A stretch of 64,000 nucleotides of DNA from Segnochrobactrum spirostomi (GCF_009600605.1 NZ_VWNA01000001.1:3334501-3398500); one strand, 5' to 3'; shown: positions 35,350 through 50,878, counted from the first letter of the stretch. Made by a program: numbers and translations. Notes: generated by a model not told the origin, from the sequence alone.

Positions 35350-36297
35350 TCAGACGCGGTCGCGCGCGGCGGCGAGCATGTCGCGCAGGGTGTCGGCGAA
35401 ATCGATCCGCGGCGCCCAGCCGAGGCTGTCGCGGATGGCCGTCGCGTCGCCGACATAGGTGGCGAGTTCGTTCGGCCGCACCAGGGCGGGATCGGTCTCC
35501 ACGGTGATCTCTGCACCGCTCGCGGCGATGAGCATCTCGAGGATCGAGCGCACGGTGCGAGGCGCGCCGGATGCGATGTTGAAGATGGTGCCGCTCGGCA
35601 CGTCGCCGGCCCGCGCGATCACCTCGGCGTAGCAGGCGGCCACGTCGCGGACGTCGAGGAAGTCGCGGATCACGTCGAGATTTCCGACCCGCATGACCGG
35701 CGGGACGACGCCGCGCTCGATGCGGGCGATCTGGCCGACGAAGCTCGGCACGACGAACTTCTCGGGCTGCCCCCGGCCGGTGTGGTTGAACGGCCGAAGC
35801 CGGATCACCTTGACACCACGGTTCGCGGCGGCGCCGACTGCGAGGTCCGCCGCGGCTTTCGTCACGCCGTATTCGTTCTGGGGTTCGAGAAGATCCTGCT
35901 CCCCGAGCGGCCGGCCGTGACGCGCCGCCGCGCCATAGGCGAGCCCGGTGCCAACGGAGACGAACAGACTGCCCGGCGCGTGGGCGATCAGGGCATTGAG
36001 GAGGTTCAGCGTGCCGAACACGTTGACGCGCCAAGCGCCGAACGGGTCACCGGCCGCGTCCGCGAGGCTTGTGACGCCGGCAAGATGAAGGACGGCGTGG
36101 GGGCGAAAGCGGCGGACGAGCTCGGCGGCGTCGTCAGCGGCGGTGATGTCGAGAGCGGTCGTCGCCTCACCGAGCGCGGTTGTGCCGCTCCGTTGGGACG
36201 TCGGCAGCCACTCGATATCTCCGCCGAGCCTGTCCGCGATCGCCTGCTGGGCGAAGGGCGCGACGAACCCGAGCGCGCCAGTCAGGAGAATACGCAT
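35350..36297 (-). CDS. rmd: GDP-6-deoxy-D-mannose reductase (Rmd-type)
   Basis: 315 aa, extended short-chain dehydrogenase/reductase. The NAD(P)-binding start MRILLTGALGFVA and catalytic YGVTK (Y143, K147) are present. It is immediately downstream of gmd, so the natural reading is reduction of GDP-4-keto-6-deoxymannose to GDP-D-rhamnose. Fcl, the GDP-L-fucose synthase, has a different C-terminal half. GDP-D-rhamnose would feed the glycosyltransferases upstream. The product identity is an inference from the pathway context. Confidence 0.83.
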   Translation of the reverse strand: MRILLTGALGFVAPFAQQAIADRLGGDIEWLPTSQRSGTTALGEATTALDITAADDAAELVRRFRPHAVLHLAGVTSLADAAGDPFGAWRVNVFGTLNLLNALIAHAPGSLFVSVGTGLAYGAAARHGRPLGEQDLLEPQNEYGVTKAAADLAVGAAANRGVKVIRLRPFNHTGRGQPEKFVVPSFVGQIARIERGVVPPVMRVGNLDVIRDFLDVRDVAACYAEVIARAGDVPSGTIFNIASGAPRTVRSILEMLIAASGAEITVETDPALVRPNELATYVGDATAIRDSLGWAPRIDFADTLRDMLAAARDRV

Positions 36298-36480
36298 CGG
36301 GCTTCGCCTCTCGAACGCAACAGTTCCGTCCCGCCGAGGCGGACGTCAGACCGCAACTCGGCACAATGTTAGCGTCCGGCTGGCGGCGATCCTATGGCTG
36401 ATGCGCAGTTCCCCAGCACAATTCTGCCGTTGGATTTCCGGCGCATCGGGTCGACCCAGGGGGCGTGCACCCATGCGGCT

Positions 36481-40686
<4,206 letters not shown>

Positions 40687-40690
<4 letters not shown>

Positions 40691-43600
40691 GTGGGTGTTC
40701 CCGGATGGCGTGAGGCCTTACGAAGCGCCTGGATTTCGGCGAGCCGTGATGCGATGCGGCGACCGGCGGCCACGACGGAGAGACGCTCGCCGGCGTCGGC
40801 CTTCGCCCGCGCGCCGAGGTCCCGTGCGAATGCCCTGTCCTCGAACAGGCGCCGCATCAGTGCGGCGGCATGGTCTTCGGAGGGTTCTGCCCACTGATAA
40901 TCCGCCTCGTAGGGCGGGATCTCCTCGCCGAGGGTCACCAGGCGGTAATCGACGAGAAGGCTGTTGTCCGGCGTCATGAATTCCATGTTGCCCGAATAGC
41001 CGGTGGCGATCACCGGCTTTCCGAGAAGCATCGCCTCCGCCATAGTCAACCCCAGCCCCTCGCTTCGGTGCAGCGAGACATAGACGTCGCAGACGTCCGT
41101 CAGCGCCAGCACGTCCTCCGGCGAATAGATCTCGTCGATGATCGTGATCCGGGACCCTTGCGCCGCGTCGCGCAGTGCGGCGATCTGATCCGGATAACGC
41201 TGACCGAAAGATGTCTTGATAACGAGGCGAGCCGGCTCTGGTTCCGTGAACGCGCGCCTGAAGGCGCGGATGAGCCCGAGAGGGTTCTTCCGCTCCATCA
41301 CGCTCATCATGTGGAACGTGAAGAGGAAGACGAACTCCTCCTCGGGCACGCCGAAATGGCTGCGCGGGCGGGCGTGGAACGGCGCCAGCGAGACGCCGGG
41401 GAATTCAGTGCGGACGGGCAGATCGAGGCGCTCGCGCAGGCCCTTGGCGACGAACTCGCTCGCCGCCCAAACCTCGTCGGCCGTCTCGGCCTGTTCGCGC
41501 CAGCTCGCCGGGATGGTGTCGAACTCCCAATACCAATAGGCGATGCGATAGGTGCGGGGACGTCGTTCGGAGAGATCGGCGCGGAGATAGGCGGCGTCGA
41601 ACAGCGGCTCCGGCTGGAGATGAATGATCGTGGTGTCATAGATTTCGAGGCCGCTGACGAGTTCGTGTCCGGGATCGTCGTTCGGCTGGGTGCGCGCGTC
41701 GCGGAGCGAGACGCCGGCACCGACCGCCGCCAATCCTTCGGCGATGCTCTCGGCCGAGACCCTGAGGCCCGACGGATAGCGGAAATGGGCGATCATGTTC
41801 GCGCCGGGCCGAGCGAGCTCCACCGCGACGGCGCCGAGATCGAGAGTTCCGAGCCAGCCCCGCGCCCAGGGAGCAAGAGCGTTCTGCTCCAGAAGCCAGG
41901 CGAGGAACGCCCTTGCCGCCGCCTCGTCCGCGAGGGCGTCGGGGTGGAGGTCCCGCCAGCGCTGGTGAGCGACGTAGCCGACCCGGATCTGATCGGACGC
42001 GGAGCCCGGCAGCGGCCACCGGCTCGGATCGATCCAGGCACCGTCCACGTGGAAGGCGGCGGCGAACCAGCGCGCGAAGCGCTCCGCGCCGAACCGGCTC
42101 ATGGCGTCGGGGAAACTCGCCTGCCATGCGGGCGTGACCAGATAAGCCCAGACGAGTTCCTGCTCCGGGCGTTCCGCGGCGGACCAAAGGAGCCACCAGA
42201 TTTCCTCGAGCCGGAGGTTCTCCTCGCGGCGGCCGTCGCGCAGGAACCATCGCAGAATCTCGCGGCGACCGGCCGGCGTCAGCCCGTGCGGCCAGCGCGC
42301 GCGGACGTCTTCGCGCCACAGGAAGGCTCGCCTCGCCCGCCCGCCGATCCTGCCCGCGAAGAGATCGCGCAGCGTCGTCCCGATCGTCTCGGGAAGGCCG
42401 AACAATGCCGGTCCCTCGGCGATCAGCCACGTCGCGAACGGTCCCTCGATCCCGTCCGACAAGGCGGTGGGGAAACGGGTGCGGATATCCGCCCGGCAGC
42501 GCAGCAGGTCGAGACACCAGCGTGCGGCACTCCAGACATCGACCACCTTGTGGGCCGCCTGGGGCCACCACAACACCGCCTCGCGCGGCAAGTCCGCCGC
42601 GGCGAGACACTCGCCGTCGTCCCAGAGGTCGAGGGCGTGGGAGGGTAGGACGAATGTGCCGGTCGTGGCCACGTTGCGCTGCAGCGCCTCGTAGGCCCCG
42701 ATCCCGCCCGACGCGCGAGGCCGCGGGTTGGGCGAGGTCCCGTCGAGTTCTGGATGGAGATATGGGTCGCCATCGAGCCCGAACCGCCGGATATCGTCTG
42801 CGAGACGGGTCAGATCGGCGGGCGGATTGGTGTGGCCGCGCGTCGCGCCCTCGTGGTGGATCAAAGCTGCCGCCGGCGCATATGCCGTCCGATAACCGGC
42901 GCGCCAAGCGGCCATGCACAAGGCGACGTCGCTCATCGCCAGCTGATAGGCTTCATCGAAGCCACCCACCGCGTCGAAAGCCTCGCGCGTCACCATCTGG
43001 CACGCGCCCATGATGGCGAGCCAGTTGCGCGGGTGATCCGAAGACCCGAACACGCCCCAACCAGCGCTTTCGCTCCCCTGGTAGATGAGCGAGGCGAGAT
43101 TGGGTCCGATCACGACGCCGCCGTGTTGAGGTTCGCGCGACGGATAAAGCAGCTTGGTGCCGACTACGCCCACTCCCGGCCGCAGCGCGAAACGCACCAT
43201 TTCGGTGAGCCAGTCGGGTGTGACGATCTCAATGTCGTTGTTCAGGAAAAGTAGGATCTGCCCCGTCGCGGCCGCCGCGCCGTCGTTGCAGGCCGCGGAA
43301 TAATTGAAGGGGCGACGATAATCGATGAAGACAACGCGCGGATCGCGGCGGAGCTCGCCGTAGAGCACATGCGTCGCTTCATCGCCGGAGCCCGTATCGA
43401 CGATGACCACCTCGATGTTCGGATAATCGGTGTTGTCGAGGATACCTTTCGTCACCACGCGGAGAAGGTGGGCCTTGTCTTTCGTCGGGATGATGATCGA
43501 AACGCGGGGAGGGCGCTCCAAGGGCCACGTCACCGCCTGTGTTCCATCACTCATCGTCTCAGCGCGCGCGGCGAGGCCGCGGCGCTGCCAATAGGTCTCG

Positions 43601-45192
43601 ATCGTCCGACGTGCGTCCGCTGCCGCCGCCGAGTCGGGCGATGGGCGATCGCCGGCGTCTCCAGGGCGTCGCCGACAGAGGATGGCGGGGATGCGTGAGA
43701 TCGCTTGCGCGACGTCGCTCGCCCGCAGGTTCATGTCCCATTCGGCTGCACTTGCCGCATTCTCGTCAAACCCGCCGAGGCGGAGGATCAGGTTCCTGTC
43801 CAGAAGCGTGAGGCGGCCGAAATAGTTGAACGTCGTCAGCAATTCAGGCGACCACGAGGGCTTCAGAAAGGGGGCCGCCGTGACGCCGTCTGCAGTAGTC
43901 GTCTCTTCGTCGCCATAGCCGATCTCGAACGCGCCGATGGCGAGCCGGGCGGCGATGGCCTTCAAGGCCCCATCCGCAATTTGGTCCCCAGCTCGAACCA
44001 CCACGATATAGGCGCCGCGCGCTGCGAGCAGAGCATCGTTCAAGCCGACCGGACCAAGACTCGGTCCTGCGTAGCGGATCTCGCAACACGGGCCGGCCAA
44101 ACGGACGAGCTCGTGGGCTTCGAGTCCGGGGCCTGATACGAGCACTTCGGTGCGCAGGGCGGTCTGCTGACGCAGGGACCGCACCGTAACGGCCGCCGCC
44201 GCGTGATCCCCCTCGGTCAGCAGGAGAAAGCTGAGGATGGGCCGGGTGGAGCCCGGATGAGTTGCCTTCACCTCGCCCTCCACGAAGGCAAGGGATGCGG
44301 CGATGGAGCGTTCGCTGGTCGTCTCCACGACCTGGAAAGATTGCGCTTGGCGCAGCGCTGCTCGGCGCTGCCGAAGGCGAGCCGGGAGCCTCCACGGGGT
44401 GGCCAGCCACCAAGCCGCTTTCAGTGCACGCTTGATCAGTTGCCGCTGCCCCGGAGATATCGCGCTCGACGCGCGCCGGAGGACCGCGAGCACCCGCCAA
44501 CTGGTCGAGTTGAGGATCGCTTGGCGCTCGCGCTCCTGCAACTCCAACTGTGAACGCAAAGCGGCGTTCTCAAGCCGGTAACGTTCAGCCTCTCCCTGTT
44601 GGCGGTCGAAGTCCGCCCTGAGGTCTATCAGACGCTGCCGCGCCTCAGATGCATCTTCACTGGCGTTCGCACCGACCGCATTGGCCTTAACTTGGAGGGC
44701 GTCGCCTTGCACGGTGTCTTTCCGTGCCGCCGCTTCGATGGCGGCTTGGAGCGTCCCATGTTCGGTGGAGACATAGATTCGGCTCGGCCCCGTAGCGCGG
44801 GCGAGCCGATAGCCGACGGGCCTGATCGGTTCCCCGCCGGCTTCGGGCTCTCCGTCGTGCTGCTCGACGACGACGATGGCTGGCCGCGTGCTGACTTCCA
44901 CGGCGCCGAGAACGCGCAGGCTGGCATCGAGGCCGGGACGGAGATGCAGGAGGTGAACGATCTGCCCTCCTGCGACATCGTGCAGAAGAGCGCTGTCCAG
45001 TTGGTTGTTGGGCCCGTCCAGGGAGATGTCCACCCCGCGCCAACCTTCGGCCAGGAGGAGGTCGAGCAGACCGGATGGCGCGCCCCCACCCAGGCGAACA
45101 TAGAAGCCGGAGCCCCCGAACGCGGTAGCGATGGCGGACGAGACCTCATCGGGCGCTGAGTTCACGGAACGGGTTCGCTCGCCTTTCGACAT
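40687..45192 (-). CDS. Giant multi-domain glycosyltransferase, about 1501 aa
   Basis: Start ATG 45192 (MSKGERTRSVNSAP); the frame continues to 45372 but without a better start. The order of parts is: about 20-160, an FkbM-methyltransferase-like segment that has lost its SAM-binding motif; about 170-240, a coiled coil; about 310-510, a degenerate GT2-like domain; about 560-800, a canonical GT2 (VSIIIPTKDKAHLL, FLNNDIEIV); then helical repeats; about 1210-1480, a GT4 domain with SLHRSEGLGLTMAEAM. It is followed by the 1049-aa enzyme with a 4-base overlap, suggesting joint synthesis of one glycan. Confidence 0.82.
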
Positions 45193-45487
45193 GTCCACTT
45201 TCTTTTGGGGAAAGCAGGTCAAGGGCCCGCATTTCCGCAGCCGGAGCCTCGACGCAGGGGGAGGGGCTGCGCTGAACGATCGATCGTGTCCTAGCATTGC
45301 CGGGGCGAAGCTGTCGAGGCGAGCGCTTCCAGCGGCCCGCGAGCCACGGCCACGGAGCCCCTCAATCCTCAAGGCGAACTCACGCTACGCCCGGAGCCCC
45401 CTACTATCATTCGAAATAGCACTCACATTCGACGTGTCCGTAGTCTGATTTTTTTATACATTCAACACCACGAAGACAAGTAGAACT

Positions 45488-46747
45488 CTAATTAGGTATG
45501 GCTATGTAATCTATCTGCTTATCATTGTGCCTATATAGAACAAAAACATCATAATCCTCAGCGGCGAGAAAATCTTTTGCTTGTTGAAAAGTCACCCCGT
45601 GCGCCTGAGAGAGATTTTCCTCCCATTCAAATACAACAAGCGGCCGGCAGCGGCGTATCGTTTCGATTGCGCCAAATATAACATGCGCATCACTTCCCTG
45701 ACAGTCTATTTTTATAATTCCAACATCGCTAAGTGAAAACGAATCCACTGTTCTTGCTGAAATTTTATTGATACCTGACCCCTCATCGGAAAAAACGAGG
45801 CCGCCAGTATTGTTAACACTGCTAAACGCGAGCTCAAGTGGGAGTTCTTGATCGATAGATACCTCTTGCTCTTCCGGCCTTGCCAAAGAAAGTTCGGTCT
45901 CTCGAGAATAAAGTGCTGTATTGTGCGGTCGAATTTTGGCTCTGGGTCTGATAGCGGCATTAGCGCAAAGATAGGTATAGTTCTCAAAATTCGGCTCGAA
46001 AGCATGGACCTGTGCGAAGTATTTAGCCATTGCGCATGTAATTGTGCCAAAGTGGGCGCCTGCATCAATGGCGACGGTCCCGCGCTTAGCCCCCGCCTTG
46101 AGCCAAGGAATAAGATGAGAGTCCCAGGTACCGTGCTCTAGTACCTCGTTCGTAATCAAGTCGCCCCTCTTCATGACGACGGGACCGAATGGTGTCCTGC
46201 AACAGATTGCATTGCCTATCGGGAATGCGGACGCAGCCTCACCCTCAGTTACAATTTCGCCCAGCTGCGGATCTCGCCCCTCATGAAGCGCCTCAAGTTG
46301 TGCGATGCGAAAATCGGAGCGTTGAATCTCCCCGCGCATACTTTCAATGACTGCTTCCAGCGCGCGAAGCTGGCGTGCATACTCCTCTGACGGAGGCGCC
46401 TCGTAGCGCGGAAGGGCTTCGACGTGCTGAACGCGAGCCTCCAACTCTCGGAGCAGCATGTCGGCCGCTTCGATCGAAGATTGTAAATCACCTTGGACGC
46501 GGGCCTGTGCGAGTATTTCGGCGCGAAAGGCCCTTAGACGCCCGCTTAAGCGCTCAAGATCGACGTCCGCGCGTGGAGTGTTCTGTACAACAACTTCTCG
46601 CACCCAGTCGAGTGTGATATAATGATAGGATCTAATAAAGGGCCATAAAATGCGCCTCACGGCGCCTACTATCAAGGGAGCACGCTTTGATTTGATCCCC
46701 TCAACGCGCAACCTGTACTGAATGGATCCGAGATCGATTTTCGACAT
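45488..46747 (-). CDS. FkbM-family methyltransferase with coiled-coil N-terminus
   Basis: 419 aa from ATG 46747 (GGAG, 9 bases before it). A helical and coiled-coil region lies at about 70-200. The FkbM domain at about 225-410 has SAM-binding AIDAGAHFGTITCAMA, the acidic VHAFEPN and IIKIDCQGSDAHV. FkbM enzymes O-methylate sugars or polyketides, so it probably methylates a residue of the surface glycan. Base composition is AT-richer than the genome average. It starts two bases before the stop of the upstream GT4 gene's end region, in the same operon. Confidence 0.85.
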   Translation of the reverse strand: MSKIDLGSIQYRLRVEGIKSKRAPLIVGAVRRILWPFIRSYHYITLDWVREVVVQNTPRADVDLERLSGRLRAFRAEILAQARVQGDLQSSIEAADMLLRELEARVQHVEALPRYEAPPSEEYARQLRALEAVIESMRGEIQRSDFRIAQLEALHEGRDPQLGEIVTEGEAASAFPIGNAICCRTPFGPVVMKRGDLITNEVLEHGTWDSHLIPWLKAGAKRGTVAIDAGAHFGTITCAMAKYFAQVHAFEPNFENYTYLCANAAIRPRAKIRPHNTALYSRETELSLARPEEQEVSIDQELPLELAFSSVNNTGGLVFSDEGSGINKISARTVDSFSLSDVGIIKIDCQGSDAHVIFGAIETIRRCRPLVVFEWEENLSQAHGVTFQQAKDFLAAEDYDVFVLYRHNDKQIDYIAIPN

Positions 46748-46749
46748 GT

Positions 46750-47982
46750 TCAATTTCTCCAAATCCTGAGCATTGCCAACATCGCGTCCTGCGCTTGCAA
46801 GGGACTTATAGTCTGGGCTCGGCAAGGCAAAGTCTGGAGTAGCTGCTCGATCTTGTTCACCCAAAGGTCAGCATTATAGCGCCTTATGATGTTTTGCGAT
46901 ATCGCGCGGCGCCAAGCTAGCCGCTCGCCAGCAGGCATGGTCAAAAGACACTGGACTGCGCCGGCTAGCGCCTCAACTGAGCGTTCGATCTTGATAGACT
47001 CGTTGCTAGTCAACCACTCAGCCGCACCAATTTGGGCCGTGATAATCGGCACACACCCTGCTGCCGCAGCTTCAAAGGGGACCAGGCCAAGGGGTTCGCG
47101 TTCCCATGTCGGAAACAGAAGGGCGTCGTATTGTGCGAAGAGAGCTATCATTTCTGAGCGGCTCTTTGCGCCTAAGTAGCGGATATAATCTGATAAGCCA
47201 GCCGCGTGAACACGCTGTATAAGCTCTGCTGTCTGGCCGGCGCCGTAGACATCAATTACGAAGTTGTCGTCGCCGCAGGCGAGCAGATGCTTCACTGCGC
47301 CAAGGAGTATCCAAATTCCCTTGTGTGGCGCAATGCGGGATGAATATACTAATTTAAGGGGTCCCTCCCGTAGTTCAATCTGGTCGGGAGCGGCGCTCTT
47401 CGGCACCCATCCTGGCACAAAGAGAGGATCGGAAAATCTCGCAGCCAGCGCATTCTCGGCTTCTTCCAAGACGAGACGGCTGACCACGATCGGTCGGACC
47501 GTTTGCAAGGCACGCCTTACGCTAAATAGCCGATAGAATGTATCTCGTAAGTGCTCTCTTCCTGAAAGTTCTTGTATGAAATTATCCCCTAGATATATGG
47601 AGGGCTGAAACCCTATGGAACATAGAAATACAATAACACCAAGAGACCCAAGCCCGTTTATATTGCACAGAAGAATCTGATCGGGATTGAATTCTTCAAT
47701 AATAATTCTGAGGTTGGATATATTATTAAACTGAATGATCTCAGAGCGAAAGAGACGCTCCTCTCGACCGCCGTGGTCAATTGAGAGACCTGTGTAGTTT
47801 AGATTTCGGTGAACTCGCACGGACGTAGCTGGAAGCTCCGCGTGGTAGTTCACGAGAGGGGATGTCGCGACCTCAACCTGATGGCCCTTGTGAGTCAACC
47901 TCTCTGCTAACTCCCAAGCGACGAGTTCGTACCCGCCGATAATCTCGGGCGGAAATAGATTCGAGATCAATAGGATGCGCAT
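46750..47982 (-). CDS. Glycosyltransferase family 4
   Basis: 410 aa, GT-B fold. It opens MRILLISNLFPPEIIGGYEL with the usual donor-side glycine-rich loop. The C-terminal half has KLVYSSRIAPHKGIW and EREPLGLVPFEAAAAGCVP, the E-x7-E that grips the sugar nucleotide. It is cytoplasmic or membrane-peripheral and transfers sugars to a lipid-linked glycan. Its start overlaps the previous gene's TAA stop by one base (TAATG). The GC content is clearly lower than in the flanking housekeeping genes. Confidence 0.9.
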   Translation of the reverse strand: MRILLISNLFPPEIIGGYELVAWELAERLTHKGHQVEVATSPLVNYHAELPATSVRVHRNLNYTGLSIDHGGREERLFRSEIIQFNNISNLRIIIEEFNPDQILLCNINGLGSLGVIVFLCSIGFQPSIYLGDNFIQELSGREHLRDTFYRLFSVRRALQTVRPIVVSRLVLEEAENALAARFSDPLFVPGWVPKSAAPDQIELREGPLKLVYSSRIAPHKGIWILLGAVKHLLACGDDNFVIDVYGAGQTAELIQRVHAAGLSDYIRYLGAKSRSEMIALFAQYDALLFPTWEREPLGLVPFEAAAAGCVPIITAQIGAAEWLTSNESIKIERSVEALAGAVQCLLTMPAGERLAWRRAISQNIIRRYNADLWVNKIEQLLQTLPCRAQTISPLQAQDAMLAMLRIWRN

Positions 47983-49070
47983 TATTTTCGCTTTGCGACC
48001 TGAAGGGCTTCAATGATGCGAATATAATTCCGGCCGAACTGGGTTAGCCCATATTCGGCGATAACATCAGTGCGAACTTGCTCCGGCGTCGCGTCGAACA
48101 GTTCATCGGCCAGATGTAACTCGAGCATCCTCGATAGTTCGGTCGACGTCCGATATGATTTGCACCCGCAGACCTTCGCGAGCTCAGGTAAGGCGCCGGC
48201 CTGGCTAACTACGACCGGGGTTCCAACGCACATCGCTTCTAGGGGGGCGAGGGAAAGTAGCTCCGGCTTCGCGTAGAATGTTCCAGTATACCCTACGTGC
48301 ACTCCCGTATGCAGAAGTAAGCCTGCCCGGCTTATTGTTTCGATCATTTCCTCGTCGTTTAGATCTGTTGCGAATTTAACATTCTTCCCCACACTGCATT
48401 GAATGAGATGGTGAAAATACGCCTTATCGTAGTTCCTTCCAATAATTGTCAATTCGGCGGCCGCTGGTAGAGCTGCAATGGCGTGTTCGTAGCCTTTGTG
48501 GGGCAATATTCGCCCGAGAGCGACGATCTTCGAATTATTGCGACGTGATCTATTTATTGAAAACAAGCTCTCATCAATTGGGCCGAATATAACGTGACAG
48601 GGAACACGTAGGCTGCTAAACGTCGATTTAGCAAAATTGGATTGGGCATGGAAGGCATCGAAAACATTGGCGATGGCGGGAAAGTGCTCCAGATGCCTCT
48701 CCTCGCCGCCCCCATGATCGGTTCCAAGCACGATGGCACCGGCCATCCGCGCGCGCGCGGCTACGAAGATTCCCCAAGGCGTCAGGCATTGATGGATATG
48801 AACGACGTCATATTCGGAGAGGAGCCCATCTAGCGCGTCGCCTGCGCACGATGGCCAGTCGGTGGGGTTTCCCGGGCAAATCACCATGTCACTCTGAGCG
48901 CCGCGTTCGATTCTGGCTTGGTGGTGCCCAAACGACAGAACGTCGCACCTAATGCTATCGCCATTGAGGTGGTGACGCACGGCGCCGCATATATAATCTA
49001 CATAGCGTTCACCTCCGCCGATTACGGAATTGTCGCTGAAAAATGTAGGTGTTGCTTGAAGAATTCGCAT
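47982..49070 (-). CDS. Glycosyltransferase family 4
   Basis: 362 aa, GT-B fold. Residues 1-30 give the N-terminal loop (MRILQATPTFFSDN, GGGERYV), which here reads as the GGGE variant of GT4. KIVALGRILPHKGYEHAI opens the C-terminal domain and SLAPLEAMCVGTPVVVSQAG is the E-x7-E region. It lies 21 bases after the next upstream GT gene's stop and overlaps the following gene's start by one base. It is AT-rich like the rest of this island. The sugar specificity is unknown. Confidence 0.9.
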   Translation of the reverse strand: MRILQATPTFFSDNSVIGGGERYVDYICGAVRHHLNGDSIRCDVLSFGHHQARIERGAQSDMVICPGNPTDWPSCAGDALDGLLSEYDVVHIHQCLTPWGIFVAARARMAGAIVLGTDHGGGEERHLEHFPAIANVFDAFHAQSNFAKSTFSSLRVPCHVIFGPIDESLFSINRSRRNNSKIVALGRILPHKGYEHAIAALPAAAELTIIGRNYDKAYFHHLIQCSVGKNVKFATDLNDEEMIETISRAGLLLHTGVHVGYTGTFYAKPELLSLAPLEAMCVGTPVVVSQAGALPELAKVCGCKSYRTSTELSRMLELHLADELFDATPEQVRTDVIAEYGLTQFGRNYIRIIEALQVAKRK

Positions 49071-49091
49071 GATTTAATAATTCGCTCGTAG

Positions 49092-50315
49092 TTAATATAG
49101 TGAACTTAGGCTGCGTTTTGAATGTTTTTGAGTGCCGATCATATTGCTCTGTGGGCGCTCTAAGCGATTCAAAATAGATTGGATTGCATTCATCTTCAGT
49201 GAGAATGTTGCCTCAAGATTGAACTGGTTGGCGGTGCTTCGTGAGATGTTCAAGTGGTCGGTCTCTTGAAGCGCGCGATCAATAGCTGCATCTACCGCAT
49301 TCTCATCAGTGTTGTCCACCAAGTGGCAACCGGGAAGATTGCCGAAGAGAGAACGCGCCTCTCGTGTGTCTGTCGTAACGACGGGTGTTCCGCAGGAGAG
49401 GGCCTCCACAATCGGGATTCCAAATGCTTCGTAATCAGATAGCAGAAGAAATAGCTGTGACGATGCGTAGAGTTCAATAAGCTTCTGTTTGTCGATATAT
49501 CCGGCGCGGAGAATCCGGGCTTCTTGCGAAGTCGGAATCGAAACGTGTTCTGAGTTCTTACCCGCAAGTACCGCACTGTGGAGCTTGCTTCGGCTAAAGA
49601 GGCGATCTATAGCCGCAAGGCTCAGGTCTGTGCGTTTTCTCTTCTCGTTGAAATCAGCCACAATCAGTATTTGGCTTTTTCGCGTATCCGTAGACGGGCA
49701 AAATTCCGCAGTATTGACTCCAATTGGAATGTATTTTGCCTTCGCGCCTGGGGCGAGATCTGTAATGGTCTCAAGCTCGGCGGGCGAATCGCAGCAAATA
49801 AGCGACGCTGCCTCCAGCATCCGTACGAAACTCCCTTCTAGTGCCCAATAACGGTCAGAGTTTGGCATCGTCCACGCCGGTTGAGTGTGCGGGGTGTAAA
49901 TAATGGGCACGCGAGAGTTGCAGGCGTCGACAATCTCATGGTTTAAAGTTGCGTTGGCCCAGCTTACAGCCTCAACGAGCTGCCAGTAACCCGAGTTCAG
50001 GTGGGTCGATGCCCATGCGTTTCCTGGATCTGGCCCGCCGTCCCACGCGAATGGAGCGCTAGGTAGAAATGGCAATCCGTTATCTTGGCAAAAGGTGCGC
50101 GCTATTCTATAGTTATACGGATTATCATTGTCTATGCATATCGCGAAATCGAAGTGATTTCTAGCATATTTTATCCATTCAAATATTGCTGTGCCTGTTC
50201 CGGAGTAAAGTTGACTTGATGAGGCGAGGACAAATAGATAGCGTGGCTTATGGATGATTTTTGAATTCATGGATAATATACTCTTCATGTGTGAATGCGG
50301 CTGTATTTTCTTCAT
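49092..50315 (-). CDS. Glycosyltransferase family 4, first gene of the AT-rich island
   Basis: 407 aa, GT-B fold. The N-terminal half has LYSGTGTAIFEWI and VEAVSWANATLNHEIV. The C-terminal half has ILIVADFNEKRKRTDLSL, YASSQLFLLLSDYEAFGIPIVEALSCGTPV with the E-x7-E motif, and a Ser/Lys-rich tail. ATG 50315 has only a weak ACGGG site; M10 at 50288 is possible. It is the first gene of the minus-strand GT operon, and its promoter should lie in the AT-rich gap above 50315. Confidence 0.88.
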   Translation of the reverse strand: MKKIQPHSHMKSILSMNSKIIHKPRYLFVLASSSQLYSGTGTAIFEWIKYARNHFDFAICIDNDNPYNYRIARTFCQDNGLPFLPSAPFAWDGGPDPGNAWASTHLNSGYWQLVEAVSWANATLNHEIVDACNSRVPIIYTPHTQPAWTMPNSDRYWALEGSFVRMLEAASLICCDSPAELETITDLAPGAKAKYIPIGVNTAEFCPSTDTRKSQILIVADFNEKRKRTDLSLAAIDRLFSRSKLHSAVLAGKNSEHVSIPTSQEARILRAGYIDKQKLIELYASSQLFLLLSDYEAFGIPIVEALSCGTPVVTTDTREARSLFGNLPGCHLVDNTDENAVDAAIDRALQETDHLNISRSTANQFNLEATFSLKMNAIQSILNRLERPQSNMIGTQKHSKRSLSSLY

Positions 50316-50878
50316 CCCGTGAAATAAAGGGTATTAGAGAGAATTCATCTTGCATCGTACCCTTGTGGCTATCGTTGCGTCACCTCTGGTGTCGTTGCGA
50401 GGTAGAACGCTAAGGAGAAACACTGCTTCCTTTCCATATTAGGCTTGAAATGTGAAAATTATGTTATTTTCCTTTTTCTTATGTATTTATTGGGTGTGGT
50501 GCCTCCGGGATGGCATTGGTGTTTGTATTTAATCGCTCTTTGGAGTTAATTCTGGTGATTTGTGTTTCTGTGTATTAAGTAATTGTGTTTTTTGAATTTT
50601 CGACGCGGCGGTGGCCTGGTAGATCTTGTTGTCGGGTGTTGGGATTTTGGTATGCTAGCTAGCGGTGGCGTGCAGGTGGCGTTGCGGGCAACGACGTAAT
50701 TCTGTACTACGCGGCGGATCCGATCCAGGGATGCTAAGGTGCCTTGTCAGCTCTCAGCGCACGCGGCGAACCTGTATCGATGGGCTGTCACCTTCTGGGG
50801 GCCAGACTGGCCGAACCCGAGGCGCAGTAGGGAACCTCGCTGTAGTGACATTCCTAGCAGATCCAGGTCTCGTGCAGC
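50316..50878. other. AT-rich non-coding gap at the island edge
   Basis: 563 bases without a supportable gene. The 50316-50640 part is strikingly AT- and T-rich. The 50650-50878 part returns to high GC. It should carry the promoter of the GT operon (minus strand) and of the extensin-like gene (plus strand). No tRNA, att repeat or IS end was recognised. Confidence 0.6.
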
